Source: Ahaetulla prasina (taxonomy: Eukaryota > Chordata > Lepidosauria > Squamata > Colubridae). Taken from it: a stretch of 64,000 nucleotides of DNA. Position 1 is the first letter of the stretch. The number at the start of each line of letters is the position of its first letter. A program made the translations under genes and the position numbers. The stretch covers positions 96,646,061 through 96,710,060 of the forward strand of contig NC_080540.1 of assembly GCF_028640845.1 (NCBI RefSeq), in the 5' to 3' direction. Positions 33,124-44,018 of this stretch are shown in pieces. A model generated the notes under the pieces. The model was not told the origin of the DNA. It searched no databases and saw only the letters and a program-made list of their open reading frames with translations.

Positions 33124-33474
33124 ATGGCGATGTACAGTTCCTACGGTACCTAACTTGATCTTTGAGCATTGCCTGAAGTTAATAATAGGTTTCGTGAGGG
33201 AAAAGAAACTAACATTAAATCCCAATGACCTGGTCTCTATAACTGCAGTGAAGTTATGTCTGTGTATTTTCAGAGAGTTGCAATTCTTGAGAAAGAGCAG
33301 TTCATAGTTTGTGGAATGCTCCTTGAACTCCAGCTGTCACTTGATCTGCAAATGGCAACCATAGAGAGGAGCATATGTGCATGGTCATATAGGTAGTTCA
33401 GCAATTGCTTCCTTTTCAGTTGGACTTAATACAATCCATGTCTTTACAACCTATCTTGTTATTTTTCTGTAATT

Positions 33475-33895
33475 GTTTCAAAATATGGCAGCCTGGCTGT
33501 TGAACAGTGCAAGTGGCAGGAAAATTGGTATTGGCTGCCAGTTGATACCTGGGCACAATTTATTGTATATCAAAACTCTAAATGGTTAGGGTATGATGGT
33601 CTGTGGGATTTTCTCATTATGACCCTGCCTAATTACTTAGCTCACATGCCAGGCACTCTGCTACCAAGTTACAAGACAGAACTTTCTCTTGTGTACTTCC
33701 AGAGCTATGGAATACTTTAAGTAGGTGCATTAGGAAGATGGCAAAAAATGCATTTCTTTTGTCAAATCTTTAAAGAGTTGATGAATTAATGACTTTTGAT
33801 TTTAACTGTATTTTTGCTTCACTATTTGTACATTTTATTTTTGGAGCTGCTTTACACATTGGAGTGAAAGGAAAGATATAAATTCAATAATAATT
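33475..33895 (+). mobile_element. Old L2-like LINE 3' end
   Basis: Broken plus-strand frames give a diverged version of the L2 C-terminal region (L-P-N-Y-L-A-H-M-P-G-T-L-L-P-S-Y-K-T-E-L-S), and the sequence ends in 'agatataaattcaataataa', a typical L2/L3 tail. The element is much older than those at 2215 and 5965. Confidence 0.45.
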
Positions 33896-35028
33896 CAACT
33901 GAATGTTTGCTTCTTTGCTGAGCTACCTGAATGCTAGCTCTTTAATAGTCTGTTTCCCATACTGAAAGGGATGTATCCCAGGTTTTATGTTTGGGCCAAA
34001 ATGAAGAAAATAAAATATGTGATTCTTTCAATAAGCAATACACAGAGGCTGATTATAAATGAGACTTTCCTTTTAATTCCAGATAGGCAATAGTCTTTCA
34101 GGAAAGTCTTATTTTTCTTACTAATTAGACTATCCCCAGGTTGCACTAATGGGAAACTATACTTAAGTGAGAGATGTTGTGCATCTGAAGAGGCAGGCAA
34201 TTAGCTTTAGCATGGCAATAAAACTGATTCTCCAAAGTTTATACAAAATCTTTAATGAGGTGGTTGGGATGGATGCAAATGGGATCCAAATATATATCAA
34301 GTTGCTTACTGGTATAATCCAAATACATACATATGCTTTAAAGAGAGAATCTTGTATGCTTAGCAACATCATCTCATTCTGTAAATGCCAGTCCTTTGAT
34401 GAGCTCTTGATTCAGAGCAGATCCCAGCCATACTGATATATTTAAGCAACCTATAAGATTTCCTATATTCCTCATAGTAAAAAGGAGCAAAGACTGACTT
34501 TAAAAAAATGGAAAGGAATACAACTGAACAGTTGTCTTAAAAAGCCAATGTTATTTCTAAATGTCTGTATGTATTTATATCTATTTACATTAATGATAGA
34601 GCAGGAATAAGAACTCTTAAGAACTCTCCAAAATAGGTTTTGGAAACAAATGATAATGTTGGCTATCTATTCTCCTTATAAGATTGTAGCATCTTAAATA
34701 AACTATAATCTACTATAAGTCAGTAAGATTAAATGATATAGGAAAAATAATAGGATCTTTTTAAAATTTTATCAGAAAAGACAATGCCAACATTGGTTTA
34801 ATGTTTCAAGAAGATCTGTTTTTACTATTCCATTTCACAAAGCTATATTGTCATCTCAGTCTAAGACTTGTGGTCAATTTCCAGATTTCAGTAATGTCTC
34901 CATTGCTTCATCCACTTTATTTATCCAGTAAACCAGGCAGAACTATGTCGACCAACTTGACCTGTCTGGTAGAAGAAGCCAATCAGTCATGGTCAATCTG
35001 CTATTCAACAGCAAATCAGAAGTTACAT
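33896..35028. other. No recognisable gene
   Basis: AT-rich. The frames at 33985-34436 and 34801-35142 have no domain. Confidence 0.5.
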
Positions 35029-36597
35029 TTTTTAAAATTTATTTTGTCACAACAGTATACACAAACAATTGTCATAGATAAAACAACATGTATTGAAGAA
35101 AATATATGTAAAATATGCATCAATAATATTAATTTGATATAATGAAGGAAACAATAGGACAGGAAGGTAGGCACTATTAAGCTCTTATGCATGCCCCTTA
35201 TAGTCCTCTTAGGAATGGGGTGAGGTCAATAGTAGACAGTTTTTGGTTGAAGATTTTGGGATTTTGAGTAGAGACTATGGAGTCAGGTAATGAGTTCCAA
35301 GCATTAACAACTCTGTTACAGAAGTCATATTTTCTGCAATCAAGTTTGAAGCGGCTGACATTTAGCTTGAATCTATTTTTTGCTCTTATAATATTGCGAT
35401 TGAAGCTGAAGTAGTCTTTTATAGGAAGGATATTGCTATAGATGATTTTGTGTGTTAAACACAGGTCATGTCGGAGTCGACGGAGTTGTAAGTTTTCTAA
35501 TCCCAGGATTTCAAGTCTGTTGGTATAAGGTATTTTGTTGTTTTCGGAGGAGTGAAGAACTCTTCTAGTAAAATATTTCTGGACTTGTTCTATTGTATTT
35601 ATGAGCTGTATTCAAGAATAGGTCTGGCAAATGTTTTGTATGCTCTGGTTAGTAGTGTAGAGTTTTTAGAAAAGAAGCTGCGTAGAATTAGGTTTACAAC
35701 TCTTAAGGCCTTTTTTGCTATGTAGTTGCAGTGGGCTTTGGCATTAAGGTCATTTGATATGAGAACTCCAAGATCTTTGACAGGGTGGGGTCGTCAGTTA
35801 GGTAATGTCCATTAAGTTTGTACTTGATGTTAGGGTTCTTTTTTCCAATATGTAAGACTGAGCATTTGCTGGTTGAGATTTGGAGTTGCCAAGTTTTAGA
35901 CCAATCGGAAATTAAGTCGAGATCTTCTTGAAGGGTAGAAGTATTATTAGTGGTATTAAATAGTTTGACATCATCAGCAAAGAGAACACAATAACTTGAG
36001 ATGAGGTCACAGAGATCATTTATGTATAGTATGAAGAGTGTTGGTCCAAGAACACTACCTTGGGGAACGCCACTTTTGACAGGAACAGGATTTGATATAG
36101 CGTTGCCAATTTTGACCACTTGTTGTCTATTTGACAGGAAGGCATTTATCCAATTGTGAAGAGGTCCCAAAATGCCGTAGGATTTTAGTTTGAGGAGTAG
36201 TTTATCATGTACTACTGAATCAAAAGCTTTGCAGAAGTCTATGTAGATTGCATCTATTGTTTTTCCTTGATCAAGGTTGGTAGTCCATATGTTTTTGCAG
36301 TGGAGGAGTTGTAGGTTACAAGACAATTTTTTTCTGAAACCAAATTGTTTATTAGAGAGAAGGTTGTTTGTTTCGAGATGGAGTGTAATGGATTGGTTTA
36401 TGATGGATTCCATTACTTTGCAAGAGACACAACATAGAGAGATAGGTCTGTAATTTTCAACAAGGCTTGGATCTCCTTTTTTGAAGATAGGGATGACTGT
36501 GGCTAGAGACCAGAGTTTTGGAAGGGAACGAGTTTTGAAGGCTATATTGAAGATTATGCTTAGGGGTTCAGCTATATTAATTGAAAGTTTTGCTGGC
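35029..36597 (-). mobile_element. L3-like LINE, 5'-truncated, minus strand
   Basis: The best copy of a family also present at 5462-5962 and 54555-55100. On the minus strand, from about 36540 down, it encodes P-I-F-K-K-G-D-P and Y-R-P-I-S-L-C-C, then the RT boxes, then the C-terminal region, and ends in a TTGTGACAAAATAAAT 3' end at about 35040. It belongs to the jockey/CR1 group of LINEs, and the FADD box and order of motifs resemble L3. The 5' end falls at the palindrome at 36595-36674. Confidence 0.85.
35718..36413 (-). pseudogene. L3-like LINE reverse transcriptase fragment
   Basis: A 231-residue frame with the RT boxes I-D-F-C-K-A-F-D (58-65, catalytic aspartates), S-G-V-P-Q-G-S-V-L-G-P (114-124) and L-F-A-D-D (144-148), followed by the W-Q-L-x-I-S-x-x-K-C-S-V-L-H segment. 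The catalytic residues are intact. The frame is entered upstream by Y-R-P-I-S-L sense and ends at about 35718 through a frame change, since homologous coding sense continues toward 35300. It lacks the endonuclease and cannot move by itself. Confidence 0.9.
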
Positions 36598-36674
36598 CTT
36601 TGAAATATATGAAGCCTATTAAAGACTGATGACCTCAGTCTTTAATAGGCTTCATACAGTATATTTCAAAGGCC
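36595..36674. repeat. 80-bp near-perfect palindrome at a LINE 5' junction
   Basis: The left arm (36595-36629) starts GGCCTTTGAAATAT and ends AAAGACTGA. The right arm (36635-36674) is its reverse complement except for five extra bases (ACAGT on the plus strand). The spacer is only TGACC, so it would fold to a tight stem-loop. Confidence 0.93.
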
Positions 36675-38693
36675 AACTCCAAACATTTAACTTCCTGAGT
36701 TATGAGGTAGTTAGAAAAACACTGCCAACCAATAGTAAAAACCCTTATATTTGGAACAATTGAAATGTGCATGTCTGTCTCAGCATTATCTCTACCTCTG
36801 AACTTCTTGTGAGATTTTTAAGACTTTCCAGACACAAGAAAGGAATAAAGAGTTTGGCATAAAACAGATCAAGGACTATCAACTAGGTTTTGGTCCTGCA
36901 ATGGAAAGTAATTGGCAACGTGTGTATTGAAAGAGCCCTGCTTTTGTGTAGCTTATTGTTTTATAATAAAAGCCTGAAAAACACAGAATTGTAATCCTGA
37001 TGGCATAATTCCAGCTGCTCATTGGAAATGTAGTCTGGTAATCAATAAAGTGCAATGCTTTTTTTTGAATCTTGGTGCTACCCATAGTTCACCTTGGGTA
37101 GTCAACAAAGGACCTGGCTGATGTTCCTGCATCTCAAAATGCACAGAATATTAATCAAGTTTCTAGGTCTCACCCAAGCATCATCTGCCAAGTCACCACA
37201 AGGAATAACATTGTGACTTGATTATTTCCATATTCTCAGCATCATATTATATTTGTTTGGTTTATAATCTTTAGAGCTACTTTAGATTTTGAGTAGCTGA
37301 TAAAATTAGCAAAATAAGCATTTTTCCCTAGGGAAGGTCAGGAGAGGTCTTTGCAATCATTGCTCCTATTAATATGTTATATTCCAGTCAGAGGTCCTAA
37401 AACAGTGAAGTTTTTCAAAGCATAAGTCATAGTTTTGATGAATGAAGTTTTCTTCTAATAGCTGAACAGGAAATGGAAATCAAAGCAAAGAGATGTAAAA
37501 AAAAAAAAAAGCCCATCCATCTGTGTAGTAAAGAAAAAGAACTACCTTTTGTTGATATGATTTCACTGTATTTTCCATATTAATAACGAGAAATGGATTT
37601 CCTCTGGGAGGAGTGGTTCAGCTTGCAAATAAACTTTAAATTGGATTCTAGGCTGAGCAGAAAGGAACATTGCAAAACAATACGTCTTTGGAAATATACG
37701 TCTGTGTATATGAGTATAGCACACACCTATAGGTTATATGCAAATTGTGTCTTTAGTAAAAGGAAGGGGAATTATGACTTTTGCTCTCAAAATGGATATG
37801 AAATGTCTACTTTTTACTTCCATAGAGAAGCTCGCTTAAGTGATGGAAAGCAAAATTAACATCTCCGCTTGGGGATAGAAAGACCTGATGGATGTCCTTG
37901 CATCTATTTGTTGTTGCAGTCTCAGCTATAATAAACTTGCAACTTTGCTGCCCAAGGAGCCTCCGGCAATTTAAGGTCATGTTATCATGAATGATGAACA
38001 TAGTTCCATTAATTTTCTATATCTTTTTTGTTCATTCTGGCAGGTGCCTCTGGCATTTTACATATCTGGTTCCTAAGGTATTCTTGTACTATATTATAAT
38101 ATAATAATGTTAATTATTGTTATTGTTAATTGTCAATTAGACATTACTGGATTTTAAGTGTGGTATCCACTTGGAACCTGTGTTAATATCCAAGTGCATT
38201 TTAGAAAGGTGGAAAAAATCTCACTCACAATGTATTTCACAATCTGATTGATGAATTGATATTTGTCCTGGTTACAAGCACCAATGGCACTTTGAGAGCA
38301 AATGGCCCTGGTAGAGCAATGCAGAGATGCAGTTCCATCATTGGGGACAAATGGAGCTTTTAAAAGTAGAATAACAGCTGTATGCAGTAATGCTAAGAGA
38401 ATATTTCTGCCTTGCTCAGCACTATTAAGCCAGTAGGATTTCATTGTATAGCAGCCATAACATAATTTAAATACCATGTCATATTACAGATAACATGATA
38501 TAGCCAGGGCTTTCCAATATTTCTTCCAAATTGTTGGGAACCTCTTAAAGGTTTGTCAGTGCAAATATTGAAAGACAGCTTTAAAAAAAGTCTGTCTACT
38601 ACTCAGTGTGCTGCTTTAAGGAAATATTGGCCTTAGGGAATAGTTGACTGTGGGGATATTCAGTTTTATTTGTTTGAATTAACAGCTCTAATG
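36675..38693. other. No recognisable gene
   Basis: No domain in any frame. There is an A homopolymer near 37498-37511. Confidence 0.5.
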
Positions 38694-38823
38694 CAGTGTT
38701 TCTCAGCCTTGGCAGCTTTAACATGTGAACTTCAGCTCCCAGAATTCCCCAGCCAGTATGCTGGCCGGGGAATTCTGGAAGTTGAAGTTTAGACTATTAA
38801 GTTGCTAAGGTTGAGAAACACTT
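38694..38823. mobile_element. Palindromic hAT MITE (130 bp)
   Basis: Ends CAGTGTTTCTCAGCCTTGGC and AAGGTTGAGAAACACTT, with a palindromic middle (CAGAATTCCCCAGCC against GGCCGGGGAATTCTG). A perfect 8-bp duplication CTCTAATG flanks it (38686-38693 and 38824-38831). Confidence 0.92.
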
Positions 38824-38831
38824 CTCTAATG

Positions 38832-39410
38832 CATCCAGAATCCATTGCAGCGGATGCTAGGCATACATTGGTTCTTTAGCTGATGCAAAAGATTTCTTCA
38901 AAGTAGATCTGTAAACTTCCCCCCTCCAGCCTATATATATATATTAATTTTTAGAGCTGTAAAATGTATTTTTCCACTTTATTCAATATCCTTTACAGCT
39001 GTGCACTGACCACAATGTTTGGATTTCAAAATCTGACAAGTTAGGACTTGCTAATTTTTCTCAGAATTGAATCTATGGCAGAGTTTAAAAATCTATAGTT
39101 TAATCTAATCTATAGGAAACTCAGTGGTAGTTTTACTTAAGGAACAAACCAACCAAACAACACTTTTAAATATCTTTGCATGACATTTGCAGTCCTTTAT
39201 ACAGCCAAAATCGAAAGATAATTGAATCAAGAATGTAATGCAATAACTTTTATGAAGGATTTGCTATTAGAATAGCAGTTATAAAGAAGAAAAGTGAAAC
39301 ATAGAAAAAATGAGATATATAAAAATTATCACCATAGAAAAAACAAGCTATTCAAGATTTATCTTTGTGTCAGTTAATACATAGTTGGGTAACCTTTAGC
39401 ATGAATTAAC
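38832..39410. other. No recognisable gene
   Basis: AT-rich, nothing recognised. A short TA repeat lies near 38935-38945. Confidence 0.5.
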
Positions 39411-40145
39411 AAACAAAACAAAACAAAATAAAATGCACAGGTACCGTATATGTGGTACCTTGCTCAATAGTAGTAACTGTGAGAGGGATCTTGGAATCCT
39501 AGTGGACAACCATTTAGATATGAGCCAGCAGTGTGCAGCAACTGCTAAAAAAGCCAACATAGTTCTGGGCTGCATAAACAGAGGGATAGAATCAAGATCA
39601 CGTGAAGTGTTAATACCACTTTATAATGCCTTGGTAAGGCCACACTTGGAATATTGCATTCAGTTTTGGTCACCACAATGTAAAAAAGATGCTGAGATTC
39701 TAGAAAGAGTGCAGAGAAGAGCAACAAAGATGATTAGAGGACTGGAGGCTAAAACATATGAAGAATGGTTGCAGGAACTGGGTATGTCTAGTTTAATAAA
39801 AAGAAGGACTAGGGGAGACATGATAGCAGTGTTCCAATATCTCAGGGGTTGCCACAAAGAAGAGGGAGTCGGGCTGTTCTCCAAAGCACCTGAGGGTAGA
39901 ACAAGAAGCAATGGGTGGAAACTGATCAAGGAAAGAAGCAACTTAGAACTAAGGAGAAATTTCCTGACAGAACAATTAATCAGTGGAACAACTTGCTTGT
40001 AGAAGTTGTAAATGCCCCAACACTGGAAATTTTTAAGACGATGTTGGATAACCATCTGTTTGAGATGGTGTAGGGTTTCCTGCCTGGGCAGGGGGTTTGA
40101 CTAGAAGGCCTCCAAGGTCCCTTCCCACTCTGTTGTTGTTTTTGT
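39411..40145 (+). mobile_element. CR1 LINE 3' fragment
   Basis: Colinear with 24540-25246 of the long CR1, with high identity. It ends in the same 'actagaaggcctccaaggtc' 3' sequence, with a TTG/ATT-rich tail. The 5' boundary follows an A- and C-rich stretch at 39410-39430. Confidence 0.95.
39433..40060 (+). pseudogene. CR1 ORF2 C-terminal fragment
   Basis: A 189-residue frame covers the post-RT region ([28 protein letters not shown], then [16 protein letters not shown]). It is frameshifted near 39969 by loss of four bases (TTAG) present in the long copy (at 25079-25082), after which the sense continues in another frame to about 40060. It keeps the lysine codon that is a stop in the copy at 24859. 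Confidence 0.93.
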
Positions 40146-40159
40146 TGTTGCTATTATTA

Positions 40160-40620
40160 TTATTATTTTATTTACACAAAATGACAGTATACATAGCAAA
40201 CAAGATAACTATGCTGGATTTCGTATCACAGATCACTAGTCGAACACTTCCCAAGAGTTTAGGACTGCGTAATGTATTGGCGAATTATGCGAGCAGATCC
40301 CAGTAAGGTGGTCTTCTGCAGCTGACCAATGGTGATCTTGTCAGCGCCAATTGCTTTTAAGTGCTTGCCTAGGTCTTTAGGCATAGCTCCCAGTGTGCCG
40401 AGTACCACTGGAACCACCTTCACTGCTTTATGCCAGAGTCTCTGCAATTCGATTCTCAAATCTTGATATCTGGTGACTTTTTCAAGTTGTTTCTCATCGA
40501 TTCTGCTGTCACCAGGTATAGCAATGTCGACTATCCACACTTTTTTCTTTTTCACAATCGTGATATCCGGGGTATTGTGTTCCAAAACTTTATCAATCTG
40601 TATTCGGAAATCTCACAGTA
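40160..40620 (-). pseudogene. R4-like LINE C-terminus with restriction-like endonuclease remnant
   Basis: The minus-strand frame 40259-40585 (108 residues) reads H-N-T-P-D-I-T-I-V, then K-K-V-W-I-V-D-I-A-I-P-G-D, then K-V-T-R-Y-Q-D-L-R-I-E-L-Q-R-L-W, V-V-P-V-V-L-G-T-L-G and L-L-Q-K-T-T-L-L-G-S-A-R-I-I-R. This order is the C-terminal end of LINEs with a PD-(D/E)xK restriction-like endonuclease (R4/Dong/Rex6 group), which cut the target with this domain rather than an APE-type nuclease. The P-D and the following V-D pair are visible. Only the last part is present, 5'-truncated at the ATT array, with the 3' end near 40160. The clade name is from memory of the motif. Confidence 0.6.
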
Positions 40621-40621
40621 G

Positions 40622-40640
40622 TTTTTTATTTATTTATTTA

Positions 40641-40725
<85 letters not shown>
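40622..40725 (+). repeat. (ATT)n array, about 30 units
   Basis: Short ATTT units followed by a long uninterrupted ATT run to about 40725. Confidence 0.97.
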
Positions 40726-40739
40726 GCCTTACAACATCT

Positions 40740-41770
40740 TCCCATGGATTGAACCAAGTCTTTTAGTTCTGCAGCTATTATAATGTGAAACCAAGATTGA
40801 ATGATTGCTTCTATTAACTGGGTTTTATTGCTGGGTTACTTCTGACTAACAAGTGTCTTTAATCGGCTCCATAGATTTTCAGTTGGGTTAAGGTCTGGGC
40901 TATTCCCACACCATTCCAGCTGTGGAAGAATTATCTTGAAACCACTTTTTGCACACAGCAGCAACATGACATAGAGCTGAATTCTGTTGAAATATAAATG
41001 CTTCATTGTCTTGGAAAAGATCATGTGTGGAAGGCTTTAGTTTGGGCTCAAGTATTTCATTAATTTATTTTTGGCTATTTATATTCCCATTAATCACACA
41101 CACCTTTTGTATTTATATTTCCATTAATCACACATACCTTTTGATGTCATACAACCCCAGATCGTAACACTGACTGGGTGTTTCACGGTAGATGTAATGA
41201 AATCAGGATGCAAATCTTCTCCAATTCTCCTTACATATTTTATGCCATCACTACCAAACAGGGAGATCTTGGTCTCATCACTCCAAATAACACTGTCCCA
41301 TTGTTCCTCTGTCCAGGTAACATGGGTTTTAGACCAGTTTGGTCTTTTCAATTTTTGTTTGAGAGATAAAATTGGCTTTTTTTCGTGGAATTTTAGATTT
41401 TAGGCCAAATTCCTGCAGTCTGCGCCGAATAGTCCTTGCACTTAATTTCACATTGCAATTGCACCATTTCATCTTGTATACACCCAGATGAACACACTGA
41501 CAAATGTCTTCTCAGCTTCAGTACATGACATCAATAACTGAATCCTACTGTGATCTGATTGGCTCATTGCCAGAAGGAGGATGACACCTGATTGGGTTTC
41601 TAAACACTCATGCTCATTGGCTACAATCAGATGAAGGAAAGCTACCTGATATCAACCTAAGCAAGTTGTGCTTCCTTTTTCTGGCTATTTGGCTATAACT
41701 TTTCATAGAATACAGATAATTGAACAAACTTTGTTGCACTACATTCTTGATTAAATTACCTTTCCATTGA
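40740..41770 (-). mobile_element. Tc1/mariner DNA transposon remnant, minus strand
   Basis: It encloses the transposase remnants at 40836-41351 and about 400 bp of upstream sequence. Inverted repeats were not identified with certainty, so the outer limits are approximate. Confidence 0.7.
40836..41351 (-). pseudogene. Tc1-like transposase, catalytic part, broken
   Basis: The minus-strand frame 41124-41351 carries the second part of the DDE domain: V-I-W-S-D-E-T-K-I-S-L-F-G-S-D-G (the S-D-E aspartate), Y-V-R-R-I-G-E and V-T-I-W-G-C. The next frame, 40836-41024, gives W-C-G-N-S-P-D-L-N-P-T-E-N-L-W-S-R-L-K, the third catalytic block of Tc1 enzymes (the D-L-N-P-x-E-N segment). The middle, which should hold the Q-D-N-A-P-x-H block, is broken by frame changes. 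The N-terminal DNA-binding helices are not recognisable. Confidence 0.9.
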
Positions 41771-41849
41771 TATATAATTTTATGGTACTAAATTTACCAA
41801 TAAACCAATTTTAAATTAAAAAAAAAAGGGGGAGGGTTTTCCTCTTCAC

Positions 41850-42631
41850 AGTAAACTACTTTATGTAAAACAACGAGGTGCAGTTCAATGGTGAGAAAAA
41901 CTAAGTTTCCTGCACTTAGGAAAAACCAAGCACACAGGTACAGAATAGGCAGTACCTGGCTCAATGATACCTGTGAGAGGGATCTGGGAGTCCTAGTGGA
42001 CCCCCACTTAAGTATTAGACAGCAATGTGGTACAGCTGATAAAAAGGTCAATGCAGACCTAGGCTGTATCAATAGGGGGATAACATCAAGATCACAGGAA
42101 TTGGTAGTACTCCTCTATACTGAACTAGTGAGGCTATACTTGGAATACTACATCCAGTTCTGGTCACCAAGGTACAAAAAAGATGCTGAGGCCCTAGAAA
42201 GAGTGCAGCAAAGATGAAAAGAGATCTGGAGGCCAAATCATATGATAAATGGATAAGGGAGCTATGTTTAGCCTAAAGAAGAGAAGGCGTAGGGGCTGAC
42301 ACAATAGCTGTCTTCCAATACTTGAAGGGCTGTCACAGGGAAGTGGACATTGATTTATTCTCCATAGCACTTGAAGGCAGAACAAGCAGCAATGGGTGGA
42401 AGCCGGTCAGAAAGAAATTCAACCTGGAAATAAGGATGAATTTCCCAACAGTGAGAACAATTAGTAAATGGAACAGCTTGCCTCCTGGAGTTATGGGTGC
42501 TCTGTTACTGGAGGTTTTCAGGAAAAACACTGGAAAAACCATTTGACTGGGATGATATAATGATTCCTGCCTTGGGCAGGGGATTGAGCTAGAAGACATC
42601 CAAGGTCCTTCCAGACCTATGATTCTATGAT
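41850..42631 (+). mobile_element. Older CR1 LINE 3' fragment
   Basis: Broken frames (41888-42217 and 42322-42546) encode a diverged CR1 C-terminus: C-E-R-D-L-G-V-L-V-D-P-H-L-S-I-R-Q-Q-C, then G-W-K-P-V-R-K-K-F-N-L-E-I-R-M-N-F. The end 'gattctatgata' is the classic CR1 3' octamer region. It is a different subfamily from the copy at 21205, with a stop (TGA) near 42215 and small deletions. Confidence 0.92.
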
Positions 42632-43375
42632 AAAAGAGTTAGAAATAATACACCAAGGAAAATACAGGCAGAAATAATAAAATGAAACAGCTGAAATTAG
42701 TTTACTTTTATACCAAGATATACTATACAAGAATACCAAGATATTCACTTCTATACCAAGATATACAAATTCATCTACCTGCACTAGTTTTTCACTACTT
42801 ATGTATAATTTTCAATGGTTCACCCCATCACAGACCAATCAAACTCTTGATTAAATCATACAATTTACATAACATTTGATCCAAATAATTTGGTTTTCAG
42901 CCAATAACAGTACATCATTTACATACAAAAATATACATATATTTACATTCCCAATCAATAAGCCCTTAAAGTCACCACAATCTTTCCTTATATATCAATA
43001 CAAGGGAGCATCCTTTTATCTTTGTCTTATTCCGTATTCAGTATTGAATCACAAAATTTTTCATATTTTTTCACACATCATATTTACTTCAGTCACCAGC
43101 TTCATATCATCTGTCAAACTTTTAAAGTATATTCACTTTACCATACACAGTCATACATATGTACATCAATAAATATACTGTAAACATTGTCACATTGGTA
43201 CATTTCTCATTAACCTACTAAAGAAATATAATCTGGGCTGATTCTCCTACTCTGAATAAGGTCAAACTGTACTTCCCACTTTTTGCTTATTATCATTTCT
43301 TCTACCTTTTTGATGAGAATTCTGTAGATAGCTACCTTCCCAGACACTCAACAAACAACTCCTTGCATTGGAAAG
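42632..43375. other. No recognisable gene
   Basis: AT-rich, with an internal repeat of 'accaagatat' units near 42712-42765. Confidence 0.5.
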
Positions 43376-43730
43376 GGAAAAGTTCCCCTCCACATATGTG
43401 CTAGTCGTTCCTGACTCTAGGGGGCAGTGCTCATCTTCATTTCAAAGCAGAAGAGCAAGTGGTGTCTGAAGACGTCTCTGTGGTCATGACTCAATGCCAA
43501 AGGCACACAGAATACTTTTACCTTCCCATCAAAGGTGGTCCCTATTTTTTCTACTTGCATTTTTTTTTACGTGCTTTCAAACTGCTAGGTTTGAAAGCTG
43601 GGACAAGTCATGGGAGCTCACCCCATTATGGAGTGCTAGGGATTTGAACCGCTGAACTGCCGACCTTTCGATCGACAAGCTCAGCATCTTAGCCACTGAG
43701 CCACCGCATCCCTCCACTGAGCCACCTTGC
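43376..43730 (-). mobile_element. Sauria-type SINE, minus strand
   Basis: On the minus strand the tRNA-like head (GTGGCTCAGTGGCTAAGATG, then GCGGTTCAAATCCC as B box) is followed by GGGTGAGCTCCCATGACTTG, AGCAGTTTGAAAGC, AGGGACCACCTTTGATGGG and AGGAACGACTAGCACATATG. The same order occurs at 50479-50870 on the plus strand. It includes a CTCF-like motif at 43416-43432. Confidence 0.9.
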
Positions 43731-43830
43731 ATTCTTGCATTAGTGGAAGACTAATGGCATTTTCCTAAACAGATTGCCAAATCAATTATAGTTTCAGTTT
43801 TATATCCATTTCTTTGCTATAATGTATGCA

Positions 43831-44018
43831 CAGGGGTTCACAATCCTTTGGTCCGTGGACTGGTACTGGTCTGCAGCAGGCCAGAAAGTGGGCTGCGCAA
43901 ACAAGCAAAGCCCCATCCACGGAATGCAGGTAGCACATGAAATCATGCCTTCTCTAGTCTGCAGAAAAACCTCTCTCCTCGGAACCGGTCCCTGGTGCCC
44001 AAAAGTTTGGGGCCACTG
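43831..44018. mobile_element. hAT MITE (about 188 bp)
   Basis: Ends CAGGGGTTCACAATCCTTTG and CAAAAGTTTGGGGCCACTG, with GGTCCGTGGACTGGTACTGG near the left end. These are typical of hAT Charlie-like elements. The 8-bp flanks do not match convincingly. Confidence 0.75.

Noticed and set aside
37593..37859. 88-residue open frame as a possible small gene
   Set aside because: No domain, no splice context, and a composition like the flanks.
40622..40725. Regular repeat array that might be mistaken for CRISPR or satellite DNA
   Set aside because: A simple ATT microsatellite without spacers or longer units.
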